This document shows positions 8,812-15,858 of a DNA stretch of 64,000 nt, piece by piece (positions within the stretch are counted from its first letter, which is position 1; every line of letters begins with the position of its first letter). Under the pieces are notes generated by a model. The model was not told the origin of the DNA. It made no database searches and worked only from the letters and a program-made list of their open reading frames with translations. The translations under genes were made by a program, and so were the position numbers. The stretch comes from an uncultured Opitutaceae bacterium (GTDB lineage: Bacteria; Verrucomicrobiota; Verrucomicrobiia; Opitutales; Opitutaceae), in assembly GCA_937902925.1 (NCBI GenBank), contig CALFNN010000038.1, forward strand, positions 1 through 64,000. Reading direction: 5' to 3'.

Positions 8812-9224
8812 GAAAGTTGAAGGTTGAAAGACTCAACCTTCCAGGGAACCGCTGAGCCCCGCGAGCATTCTCACGATTTCGAGACCCGAGTCCCGAAGTT
8901 CGCGGTGTTGGGTGGGAGAAAGGAATCCCGGGTTGCGCGCGATCTCGGCCGGCGAGACCAGCTCAAACACGGAGCCGACGGCGATTTCGATGAAGCGCCT
9001 AAAATCTGCTTTCGACCTTCGCGAGCAACCCTCCGCAAGGTTAGAAGAGATCGAAACTGCGGCCCGACGCATCTGGTTCGTCAAACCGAAGCGCTCGTCG
9101 GACGGAAAGATTTTGGTGCCGCTGTAAACCAAATCGGCGAACAAAATGCTCTTCCGCCACGCGTCCAGCTTTTCGTGGTTAAACATCGGGCTGGCTTCGT
9201 GACTTTCAACCTTCAACTCTCAAC
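8812..9224. mobile_element. Inverted-repeat cassette carrying the four-helix-bundle gene
   Basis: A segment of about 0.41 kb is bounded by imperfect inverted repeats sharing an exact 16-bp core, AGTTGAAGGTTGAAAG, at 8815-8830 and in reverse complement at 9203-9218. The repeats are built from a GTTGAAAG-like unit, and the left end also folds on itself (AGGTTGA/TCAACCT, about 8821-8839). The only gene inside is the bS23-like ORF. Its position between livH and livJ, normally adjacent, suggests insertion. No transposase is present, so any mobility would have to act in trans. Mobility is an inference; the repeats are directly seen. Confidence 0.5.
8833..9186 (-). CDS. Four-helix-bundle protein of the 23S intervening-sequence (bS23/IVP) family
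   Basis: A 117-residue protein with the fingerprint of the family first found in 23S rRNA intervening sequences and also used as the Avd accessory protein of diversity-generating retroelements. Visible family marks are KLDAWRKSILFADLVY, the central LTNQMRRAAVSISSNLAEG and FRRFIEIAVGSVFELVS. ATG 9186 (MFNHEKLDAW) is the family-typical start; 10 extra upstream codons read into the flanking repeat. The stop codon lies inside the left repeat. No reverse transcriptase or variable repeat is nearby, so a DGR role is unlikely. Its function in this family is generally unknown. Confidence 0.88.
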   Translation of the reverse strand: MFNHEKLDAWRKSILFADLVYSGTKIFPSDERFGLTNQMRRAAVSISSNLAEGCSRRSKADFRRFIEIAVGSVFELVSPAEIARNPGFLSPTQHRELRDSGLEIVRMLAGLSGSLEG

Positions 9225-9241
9225 GCCGCGCAGTGCGCGGC

Positions 9242-10378
9242 TCATGGCGCCACGGTTTCGACAAACTTGAACTGGCCGTCCTTCACCGTGATCACGACGG
9301 CGGACTTCGTCGCGTTGCGCTCGGCATCGATCGTGGTTGCGCCGGTGACGCCCGGATAGTCCTTCGTCGCCGCGATCGCGTCACGGAGTTTCGCGCCGTC
9401 CGTGGAGCCCGCCCGCTTGATCGCGTCGGCGAGCACCATCGCGGAGTCGTAGCCGAGCGCGGCCATGGCGTCGGGCGTCTCGCCGTTCCAGCGCTGCTGG
9501 AATTTCTTCACGAATTCCTGCACCGCGGGCGTCTTGTTCTCGGGCGAATAATGCGTGGAGTAGTAGGTCCCCTCCACCGCGCGGCCGCCGATCTCGGTCA
9601 ACTGCGGCGCCTCCCAGCCGTCGCCGCCGAAGATCGGGAGCGCCAGGCCGAGGTCGCGCGCCTGTTTGCAGATCAGCGCCGCCTCGGTGTAGTAGCCCGG
9701 CACGAAGATGCCGTCGACGCCGGCGGCCTTGATCGCGGTGAGCTGGGCCTTGAAGTCCTTGTCGCCCTCGGAAAATTTCTGCTCCATCACGAGCTCGCCG
9801 CCGTCGGCGACGAAGCGCTCCTTGAAGTATTTCGCGAGGCCGACGCTGTAGGCCGAGGACACGGAGGTCAGCAGCGCGACCTTGCGGACCTTGAGCGTGT
9901 CCCTGGCGAACTTCGCCATCACGACACCCTGGAACGGATCGATGAAGCAGACGCGGAAGATGTAATCGCCCGTTTCCGTCACGGCGGGGTTGGTCGACGA
10001 TGGCGAGATCATCGGAATATGCGACGACTGCGCGATCGGCGCCATCTCGAGCGAGCGGCTGGACGCGACTTCGCCGAGCAGGGCGACGACCTTGTCGCGG
10101 GAGATCAGCTTGCGGGCGATCGTGGCGGACTCGCCGGCCTTCGTCTGGTTGTCCTCGGAGACGAGTTCCAGCTGCTGGCCGAGGATGCCGCCGGCGCGAT
10201 TGAGTTCCTCGATGGCGAGGACGGTGCCCTTGTGCGAGGACTGGCCGAACGCGGCCTCCTTGCCGGTCAGCGAGGCGATTTCGCCGACCTTGATCGCGGT
10301 CGACTGCCTGGCGCAGGAGGCGGCAAAAAGCGTGGCCAACACGACGGTGGCGGCAAGGTGGCGGGGGGCAGGTATCAT
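9242..10378 (-). CDS. livJ: Branched-chain amino-acid ABC transporter substrate-binding lipoprotein (LivJ/LivK-type)
   Basis: Periplasmic binding protein of the importer, 378 residues from ATG 10378 (MIPAPRHLAATVVLATLFAA). The hydrophobic segment ends in AASCARQ, compatible with a lipobox cysteine at about residue 24 and hence a lipoprotein. The peripla_BP_6 domain follows: KVGEIASLTGKEAAFGQSS, the hinge GGILGQQLELVSEDNQ, and MISPSSTNPAVTETGDYIFR. The ligand-site strands are canonical, but amino-acid specificity cannot be read from sequence. It is the first gene of the liv unit, and its promoter presumably lies in the 165-bp gap shared with the divergent lptF/G gene. Confidence 0.93.
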   Translation of the reverse strand: MIPAPRHLAATVVLATLFAASCARQSTAIKVGEIASLTGKEAAFGQSSHKGTVLAIEELNRAGGILGQQLELVSEDNQTKAGESATIARKLISRDKVVALLGEVASSRSLEMAPIAQSSHIPMISPSSTNPAVTETGDYIFRVCFIDPFQGVVMAKFARDTLKVRKVALLTSVSSAYSVGLAKYFKERFVADGGELVMEQKFSEGDKDFKAQLTAIKAAGVDGIFVPGYYTEAALICKQARDLGLALPIFGGDGWEAPQLTEIGGRAVEGTYYSTHYSPENKTPAVQEFVKKFQQRWNGETPDAMAALGYDSAMVLADAIKRAGSTDGAKLRDAIAATKDYPGVTGATTIDAERNATKSAVVITVKDGQFKFVETVAP

Positions 10379-10543
10379 GGGGAGCGTCGGGATGGGAGAG
10401 GCGGCGAGCCAAGGGGAGGCCCAGCAGGTTTTCAACCAATCTGTTTGGCGGCGGGAGGCGGTCGCGGCCGCCGGTTCCCGCGCCGGGAGTTTTTTACGGA
10501 TTGGGCTTTGCGTCAGCGGACGCGCGAGCTTTCATCGCCGGCG

Positions 10544-11656
10544 GTGAACACGTTCGACCGGCATCTCTTGCGCGAGTGGCTGCAGATTCTCGGGCTTGTG
10601 CTGGCCGCGACGTGCGGCCTGCTGGTCGTCCAGATCCTTTACGACGATTTTCCGCGACTGCGGGAGGACGGGGCCCGGGGCGGGGAACTATGGGGCTACG
10701 TCGGCGTGCGGATGCCGAGCTATCTTAGCGTGGTGCTGCCGTTCGCGCTGCTGGTTTCCCTGCTTTACGTGCTGGGGACGTTGCATCGCGCGAACGAGCT
10801 GACCGCGATGCGCGCGGCGGGCGTCGGTTTCCTGCGGCTCACGGCGCCGGTCTGGGTCGTCGGCGCGGTTTGCTGCGGCGTCGCGTGGTGGCTCAACACG
10901 ACGGTGGCGCCGTGGTCGGTGGAAGAGTCGGCGGCGCTGAGCGACCGCCTGGAATTCCGGCACGAGGCGAAGACGCTCACGGAGGACTTTGTCGGCGCCA
11001 CCAAGAGCGTGGCATTCGACAACGCCCGCGCCGGCCGGATGTGGTTTTTCAACCGCTACAGCCGGTTCACGCAGCGTGGCTACGGGGTCTCGGTGTCGGA
11101 ACTCGACACCGCGCGGCGCGAGACGAGGCGGATCGTGGCGGCCGAGGCGTGGCCGGAGCCCGGCAAGCCGGGCTGGACCTTTGCGAACGGCCGGGAACTC
11201 ACGTTCGCCCCCGACACGGGCGAGTTCATCGCCGACACGCCGTTTGCCCGGAAATATGTGGCGAGCTATCACGAGGACCCGCAGCTCATGCTCCTGATCG
11301 ACCGGAAGCCGATCGATCTTTCGCTGCACGAGCTGCGCCGGCTGATCGATTATCTCGAGACCGAACACAGCCCGAAGGCGGTGGATTACGAGGTGCGTTT
11401 TTTCGGGCTGGTGGCGGACACGTTGATGCCGTTGATCGTGATCGCGATCGCGATTCCGTTTGCGGTCAGCGGCGTGCGGGTGAATCCGGCGGTCGGTGCG
11501 TCGAAATCGATCGGGCTGTTCGCGCTTTATTACGTGCTCGCCAACCTGTCCGGCTCGCTCGCGCGGACCGGGGTGGTCGATCCGGCGATCGCAGCCTGGC
11601 TGCCCAATGTCGGGATGGCGCTCCTGGCGGCGGGGCTTTTCGCGCGATTGAGATGA
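10544..11656 (+). CDS. LptF/LptG family permease (lipopolysaccharide export)
   Basis: Inner-membrane half of the LptB2FG complex that extracts LPS from the inner membrane. The 370 residues are read from GTG 10544 (VNTFDRHLLREWLQILGLVL), where the family alignment begins. Three hydrophobic segments lie at about 12-34, 55-80 and 98-120. A periplasmic beta-jellyroll domain spans about 125-260 (FVGATKSVAFDNARAGRMWF). Three C-terminal helices follow, including LMPLIVIAIAIPFAVSG. NELTAMRAAGV is the cytoplasmic coupling helix. Only one such gene is visible, so F and G cannot be told apart. It is divergent from livJ and convergent with the SDR gene. Three GATC sites are packed at about 11432-11453 within the codons for that penultimate helix. 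Confidence 0.88.
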   Translation: MNTFDRHLLREWLQILGLVLAATCGLLVVQILYDDFPRLREDGARGGELWGYVGVRMPSYLSVVLPFALLVSLLYVLGTLHRANELTAMRAAGVGFLRLTAPVWVVGAVCCGVAWWLNTTVAPWSVEESAALSDRLEFRHEAKTLTEDFVGATKSVAFDNARAGRMWFFNRYSRFTQRGYGVSVSELDTARRETRRIVAAEAWPEPGKPGWTFANGRELTFAPDTGEFIADTPFARKYVASYHEDPQLMLLIDRKPIDLSLHELRRLIDYLETEHSPKAVDYEVRFFGLVADTLMPLIVIAIAIPFAVSGVRVNPAVGASKSIGLFALYYVLANLSGSLARTGVVDPAIAAWLPNVGMALLAAGLFARLR

Positions 11657-11668
11657 GAGCGACCCGCG

Positions 11669-12457
11669 TCACGTCCGCAAATAGCTCGCGCCATTCACGT
11701 CGATGATGCTGCCGGTCATCGCGGCGGGAGCGTCCAGCGCGCAAAAGGCGGCCGTGCGCGCGATCTCGTCGGCGGTGGCGACCCGGCCGAGCGGCTGCTC
11801 GGCGAGGATCTCCGCGCCGCGCGGACCGGTCAGGTGCCCGGCGGCCATGTCGGTCTCCACCCAGCCCGGCGCGAGGCAGAAAACATAGACGGCCCGCGGC
11901 GCGAGCGCCTTCGCGAGCGACTGGCCGAGGGCGTTGAGGCCGGCCTTGCTCGCGGCGTAGGCGGGGGCGCGCGGTTCGCCGCGAAAGGCGCCGCGCGAGG
12001 AAATGTTCACGATCCGGCCGCGGCCATGAGCCGGATCGAACGGCCCGGTGCCGGCCGCCATCGCGTGGGCGGCGAGGTGGGAGAGGTTGGCGGGACCAAG
12101 GAGGTTGGTCGCGATGGTGCGCTGCCAGGAGTCGTGCCAGGTGGCGTAGTCGGTCTCGAGCGGCACGTGGTATTCGTAGATCGCCGCGTTGTTCACCACG
12201 ATGTCGATGCGACCGAGCGCCGCGGTCGCGTCGCGCCAGAGGCGCTGCACGCCGGTCGCGTCGGCCATATCGGCGGCAAACGGTGCGTGGCCCGTGCCGG
12301 CGAGTGCGGCCACCACGGTGTCCGCGGCGGCGCGATTCTTCCGGTAGTGCACGGCGACGCGGCAGCCCCGGGCGGCGAGCGTGAGGGCGATGGCGCGGCC
12401 GATGCCGCGGGACGCGCCGGTGACGAGGGCGGTGAGGCGGGCAGGGGGCGTGGGCAC
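11669..12457 (-). CDS. Short-chain dehydrogenase/reductase (FabG-like)
   Basis: NAD(P)H-dependent classical SDR of 262 residues. It carries the Rossmann glycine motif TGASRGIG (residues 13-20), the NNAAIYEYH turn (NNAG-like), the catalytic serine in NISSRGAFRG and the catalytic pair in YAASKAG. PGWVETDM near the C-terminus is the usual FabG-type motif. An arginine after the first strand in VAVHYRKNR suggests NADPH preference. The substrate cannot be deduced; FabG-like 3-oxoacyl reductases and sugar or steroid-type reductases are equally possible. It stands alone, convergent with the lptF/G-type gene 12 bp away. Confidence 0.87.
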   Translation of the reverse strand: MPTPPARLTALVTGASRGIGRAIALTLAARGCRVAVHYRKNRAAADTVVAALAGTGHAPFAADMADATGVQRLWRDATAALGRIDIVVNNAAIYEYHVPLETDYATWHDSWQRTIATNLLGPANLSHLAAHAMAAGTGPFDPAHGRGRIVNISSRGAFRGEPRAPAYAASKAGLNALGQSLAKALAPRAVYVFCLAPGWVETDMAAGHLTGPRGAEILAEQPLGRVATADEIARTAAFCALDAPAAMTGSIIDVNGASYLRT

Positions 12458-12519
12458 GCCCGCACGTTAGCGGCGAGGCGGGCGGCGGAAAGCCGGAAGT
12501 TCCCCCGTGCGGGCGGGAA

Positions 12520-13044
12520 TCAGGCGACGCGGGCCGTGCCGGGATCCCCGCCGAACGCGCCCCGCAGACCGATCACCCCGCACACGAAATCGACCACCGC
12601 ATCGCGATAGCCGATGAACTCCAGCAGGCGGGCGAGGAAGCGGCGCTTCGTGGCCGAGCCGAGGTTCAAGACCGCCCAGTATTGGGTGCCATCGATCTGC
12701 CGCGCGTGGTTGTGCCGGCAGGTTTCCTGAATCTCCGCCTGGCTCAGCCCCAGGAACCGCCCGTGAAACGACTGGCGGCGGATGAATTCGCCAAACTCCT
12801 CGGCGTGCCGCGTCGCGACCCAGGCAAGCAGGCTGAGATACTTGTCGTCCGCGGTCGTGGCCGCCCGGAAATCCGTGCCGACCACGTAGGCCGCGAGCGG
12901 CTCGGCGGACTCGGGGGAGGTGGCAGGCACGCTGAGCAGCGAGAGCAACACCTCGTCGGGCGTGGCGTGCGATTGGGCGGCGAGCCGTTGCAGCGCGGCG
13001 TAGACCTCGTCGCTGACCTCGATGCTTTTCACGAGTTCAACCAT
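12520..13044 (-). CDS. SeqA-like replication sequestration / GATC-binding protein
   Basis: Likely a DNA-binding protein related to SeqA, which in Escherichia coli binds pairs of hemimethylated GATC sites, sequesters oriC and organises new DNA. The 174-residue product aligns along its whole length with the 181-residue E. coli protein. The N-terminal oligomerisation helix-strand reads KSIEVSDEVYAALQRL (E. coli KTIEVDDELYSYIA). The C-terminal domain has FHGR, DGTQYWAVLN (E. coli PGTPYWVITN) and VVDFVCGVIG (E. coli LIEKVCGTI). Arg116 and Asn150 of the E. coli methyl-GATC contacts are conserved; Thr117, Arg118 and Asn152 are replaced by Phe, Leu and Gly. Whether it reads hemimethylated GATC is therefore open. 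It is monocistronic, with no dam gene nearby. The homology is strong; the function is inferred. Confidence 0.8.
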   Translation of the reverse strand: MVELVKSIEVSDEVYAALQRLAAQSHATPDEVLLSLLSVPATSPESAEPLAAYVVGTDFRAATTADDKYLSLLAWVATRHAEEFGEFIRRQSFHGRFLGLSQAEIQETCRHNHARQIDGTQYWAVLNLGSATKRRFLARLLEFIGYRDAVVDFVCGVIGLRGAFGGDPGTARVA

Positions 13045-13228
13045 GCGCGGCCGAGCGCCATTTGGCGAGCCTTCTGCGACGAATGGCGGCCGGGGCGGGT
13101 CGTGCCGCTATCGACGGACGACGGCGCCCACGCGACCAATCGCCGCCCGCGATGTTCCGCTATAAATTTTTCGCGGGTGCGCACATTCGTGTAAACATTC
13201 CGGCGGGTCGCGCGTCTCACCGCACAAG

Positions 13229-13687
13229 ATGAAAACACTCCTGCTTTCCCTCACGCTGGCGGCCGTCGGAGTCAGCACGGTGCACGCCCAGCTTTATCAA
13301 CCGGCGGTCACCAACGGGGCGATCCTCGGCGGCATCGCCGGCGCGATCGTCGGCGGTCACAATCACGACCGGTGGGGCGAGGGGGCGTTGATCGGCGGAG
13401 TGGCCGGGGCGCTGCTGAGCGCGGCGGTCGAGCCGCCGCGTGCCGTGGTTTATCCGCCGGCGCCGGTCGCCGTCGTGCAGCCGGCGGCCACGGTGCCCGT
13501 GGCGCCCGCCGTGCCCGTCGGGCCAGTGGTGGCGCCGGCCCAGGTGATTTATGTGCCGGCCTATCAACCGGCGGAAGTCGTTTACGTGCAGCCAGCGCCG
13601 GTGGTCTACGTGGCCCCGGCATCCTATTATGGCTATAGTGGAGGCGTGCGGTATGTCTACAGCCGCCCCCGCTACCGCCATTGGTAA
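13229..13687 (+). CDS. Exported glycine-zipper protein with Val/Pro/Ala-rich tail
   Basis: A 152-residue protein with a clear Sec signal peptide (MKTLLLSLTLAAVGVSTVHA, cleavage at A-Q). A glycine-zipper hairpin follows (GAILGGIAGAIVGG...ALIGGVAGALLS, about residues 31-66), a motif of proteins that insert into or associate with the outer membrane. The remaining 85 residues are low-complexity V/P/A repeats (YVPAYQPAEVVYVQPAP) ending in an aromatic, basic tail (YVYSRPRYRHW). Its exact role is unknown; envelope stress or surface display proteins have this architecture. It is monocistronic: a divergent promoter gap separates it from the SeqA-like gene and a good intrinsic terminator follows. Confidence 0.8.
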   Translation: MKTLLLSLTLAAVGVSTVHAQLYQPAVTNGAILGGIAGAIVGGHNHDRWGEGALIGGVAGALLSAAVEPPRAVVYPPAPVAVVQPAATVPVAPAVPVGPVVAPAQVIYVPAYQPAEVVYVQPAPVVYVAPASYYGYSGGVRYVYSRPRYRHW

Positions 13688-13714
13688 CAAGCCGGACCCA
13701 AGCCAACCCATCAC

Positions 13715-13748
13715 CCCGCCGTGGTTCTCCGCGGCGGGTTTAATTTTT
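13715..13748 (+). terminator. Intrinsic terminator after the glycine-zipper gene
   Basis: A GC stem CCCGCCG (13715-13721) pairs with CGGCGGG (13732-13738) around a 10-base loop and is followed directly by TTTAATTTTT. It starts 28 bp past the stop codon at 13687. It may also protect the convergent thpR gene from read-through. Confidence 0.75.
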
Positions 13749-13767
13749 CCGCCTTCGCCCGGCGGGA

Positions 13768-14322
13768 TTATTTCTCCAGCAAGAAGTTTTGCCGCAGCGT
13801 GTGCACCGCGCCGCCGGTCTTGAGTTCGCTGGCGAAGAGGGCGAAGGACTCGACGCGAAACGGCGGGGCCGTGAATGCACGATGGATGTGCAGCCAACGC
13901 TGGGCCGTGGCGGCGGTGGCTCCCGGGCAGAGCGCGAGCGTGACGTGCGGGTGAAACGTGCGCAGGTCGACGTCGAGGCCGGCGGCGAGCATCGTGTCGT
14001 CGAGCCGCTGGCGGAGCTGGTGCAGCCGCGGATGGCCCGAGCCCACGCCCGCCCAGAGCACACGGGGCGGACGTTTCGGTGGAAAGGCGCCCAGGCCTTC
14101 GACCGGCAGAAGGAATGGCTCGACGCGCACCGTGGCGAACCGCGCGACCAACGGTTCGATTTGCGGCACGGGCACGTCGCCGAGGAAACGCACGGTGAGG
14201 TGAAGTTGCGCGGGCGGAGTCCACGTGACACCGGGCAGCGATTGCGTCAGCGCGACGAGGGCGGACCGCACGGGATCGGGCAGGGCGAGGGCGACGAAGA
14301 GGCGCTCGGTGGAACGCGGCAC
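13768..14322 (-). CDS. thpR: RNA 2',3'-cyclic phosphodiesterase ThpR (LigT family)
   Basis: Cytosolic 2H-phosphoesterase that opens RNA 2',3'-cyclic phosphates and can show weak 2'-5' RNA ligase activity. The 184 residues carry the N-terminal family block RLFVALALPDPVRSAL and the two catalytic H-x-T motifs: HLTV at residue 41 and HVTL at residue 126. FLGDV after the first motif is typical of this family. The length matches. The gene ends just after the terminator of the neighbouring plus-strand gene and is about 27 bp downstream of the glycine-rich lipoprotein gene on the same strand, so the two could be co-transcribed. Confidence 0.93.
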   Translation of the reverse strand: MPRSTERLFVALALPDPVRSALVALTQSLPGVTWTPPAQLHLTVRFLGDVPVPQIEPLVARFATVRVEPFLLPVEGLGAFPPKRPPRVLWAGVGSGHPRLHQLRQRLDDTMLAAGLDVDLRTFHPHVTLALCPGATAATAQRWLHIHRAFTAPPFRVESFALFASELKTGGAVHTLRQNFLLEK

Positions 14323-14348
14323 GACGAAGGTGACTGCCCGGCCCGTGG

Positions 14349-15110
14349 TCAGGGCTTGGCGGGCGGGGGCGTGGCCCCGGCGGCGCTGGCGGGAGGAGGT
14401 TGCGCCGGTTGCACGACGCGCAGCACGAGCACCTGTTGCTCGAGCTTGCGGTCGGCGCGCAACGCCACGGTGAGCGCGATCTGGTCCGAGCCGACGCCGA
14501 GGCGCGAGATCATGGGATTGGCTTCCACCGGTTGATCGGGAAGCAGGAGGATTTTCTCCGGCTGCACCACAAAATTTCCGAGCACGGAGTTGAAATCGGG
14601 CACCTCGACCTCGATGGGATTCGAGCCGTGATTGGTGAGTCGGAGCTGCAGTCGGACCGGCGGTTGATTGCTCGCGACGATGTGGATGACCGGGGTGCCG
14701 TCATCGCTTTCGCGGGAGCCGCCGCGGGATTCGGCCGACTCGCCGCCACCTCCGCGCGCGCCACCGCCACCGCCCCGGCCACCACCGCCGCGACGTCCGC
14801 CGCCGCCGAAGCCGCCGGTGAAGCCACTGCGGCCGGTGTCGCCGCCACCGCCTGGCGCATCGGCCCGGGCGCCATTACGCGCGGGAAATCCGCCGCGACC
14901 GAGCAGGACCTCGGCCTCGACCTGCCCGGAAAAGAACGTCGCATGCGCCTCCATGTTCGGCGTCGGGGGCTGCGGCTCCGTGCCGGCCTCGGGAACCGGG
15001 GGACCGCGCAGCGGGCCGCGTCCACTCTGGCAGGCCGCGAGTCCGAGCAGCAACGCGAAGGCGGCGATCGCGGGGGCGGCGGAGGGCCGAAGCAGAAGCG
15101 GCGGGTTCAT
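14349..15110 (-). CDS. Glycine-rich putative lipoprotein
   Basis: A 253-residue exported protein not assigned to a known family. ATG 15110 gives MNPPLLLRPSAAPAIAAFAL followed by LLGLAACQSG, a good lipobox with the cysteine near residue 27. About residues 80-135 are almost pure Gly/Arg/Ser (FGGGGRRGGGGRGGGGG), a flexible linker. The C-terminal 120 residues form a compact domain (IHIVASNQPPVRLQLRLTNH, IEVEVPDFNSVLGNFVV) that looks like an immunoglobulin-type beta sandwich. A TTG three codons upstream is an alternative start. It probably faces the periplasm. It lies just upstream of thpR on the same strand. Confidence 0.75.
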   Translation of the reverse strand: MNPPLLLRPSAAPAIAAFALLLGLAACQSGRGPLRGPPVPEAGTEPQPPTPNMEAHATFFSGQVEAEVLLGRGGFPARNGARADAPGGGGDTGRSGFTGGFGGGGRRGGGGRGGGGGARGGGGESAESRGGSRESDDGTPVIHIVASNQPPVRLQLRLTNHGSNPIEVEVPDFNSVLGNFVVQPEKILLLPDQPVEANPMISRLGVGSDQIALTVALRADRKLEQQVLVLRVVQPAQPPPASAAGATPPPAKP

Positions 15111-15174
15111 CGGTGGCAATTCGACGCGTGGGCGATGAGAAAGGTTCCTGTTTTTACCCGCGATGCGGAAGCCG

Positions 15175-15792
15175 CTAGGCCCAGTTGAAATTGAAACTGA
15201 TGCTGATGCGCTCCTCGTCCACCCGGTTGGCGGCGACCTCGTGGCGGAGCCAGCTTTCGAACAGGATCACGTTGCCCGCCTCGGCGGGATAAGTGATGTG
15301 CGGGCGGTTCGCAGGGCGCGCCCCGGGCAGCTTCGGCGGCGCGGCCATGAACTTGCTGAGCCGCGGATCCTCGAATTTCAGGCCGGGGCAGCCGCGTGGC
15401 GTGACGACATAATAGGTGCCGCTGATGAACGACAGCGGATGCAGGTGCAGCGAGTGCGCGGCGGTCGGCGGCATGATGTTCGCCCAGCAGTCGGTCATCC
15501 GGACGGAGCGGCCGCGCAGATCCATGTCGAGCGCGCGGGCGAAGGCGCGGACGTGCCGGAGGAGCTGGCGCTCGAGGCCGGCGAACGTGCTCGAGAAGCG
15601 GTGCAGTTCGTTCATCGAGGCGTAGCTCGTGTAGCCGCCGGGATAATTTTTCGCCGACCAGCGGCGGCCGGCGGCGTCGAACTCGCGGAGCCGCCGGCAC
15701 TCCTCGGCGAGTTCCGCATTGAAACGGACGAGACCGGCGCGCTGCAGCGGCTCACAATGGATCAGGGTCGGAAACCAGGCGCGGACGGGCAT
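15175..15792 (-). CDS. 2OG-Fe(II) oxygenase family protein
   Basis: A 205-residue protein of the putative 2-oxoglutarate/Fe(II) dioxygenase type (TIGR02466-like). The metal ligands are visible as H-L-H-P followed by SFISGTYYV near residues 115-130, with the distal histidine in WLRHEV near residue 190. The family C-terminus RISISFNFNW is present. NYPGGYTSYASMNELH is a family-typical N-terminal block. The substrate is unknown; relatives are often encoded by phages or near peptide and glycan modification genes. It is cytosolic, with no signal peptide. The pectate-lyase gene ends only about 70 bp upstream on the same strand, but a functional link is not evident. Confidence 0.82.
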   Translation of the reverse strand: MPVRAWFPTLIHCEPLQRAGLVRFNAELAEECRRLREFDAAGRRWSAKNYPGGYTSYASMNELHRFSSTFAGLERQLLRHVRAFARALDMDLRGRSVRMTDCWANIMPPTAAHSLHLHPLSFISGTYYVVTPRGCPGLKFEDPRLSKFMAAPPKLPGARPANRPHITYPAEAGNVILFESWLRHEVAANRVDEERISISFNFNWA

Positions 15793-15858
15793 GACGCCGA
15801 AAGTGACGGGTGCCGCGGTGACGGTGGCAAGTGAAACCGCGGCGGCTGCGGTGCGCGG

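Noticed and set aside
8833-9186. Four-helix-bundle protein as Avd of a diversity-generating retroelement
   Set aside because: No reverse transcriptase, template repeat or variable C-type-lectin gene is within reach; the general bS23/IVP assignment is safer.
11432-11453. Cluster of three GATC sites as a SeqA target
   Set aside because: The bases encode the Leu/Ile/Val/Ala run of a membrane helix in the LptF/G gene, so codon constraint explains the cluster.
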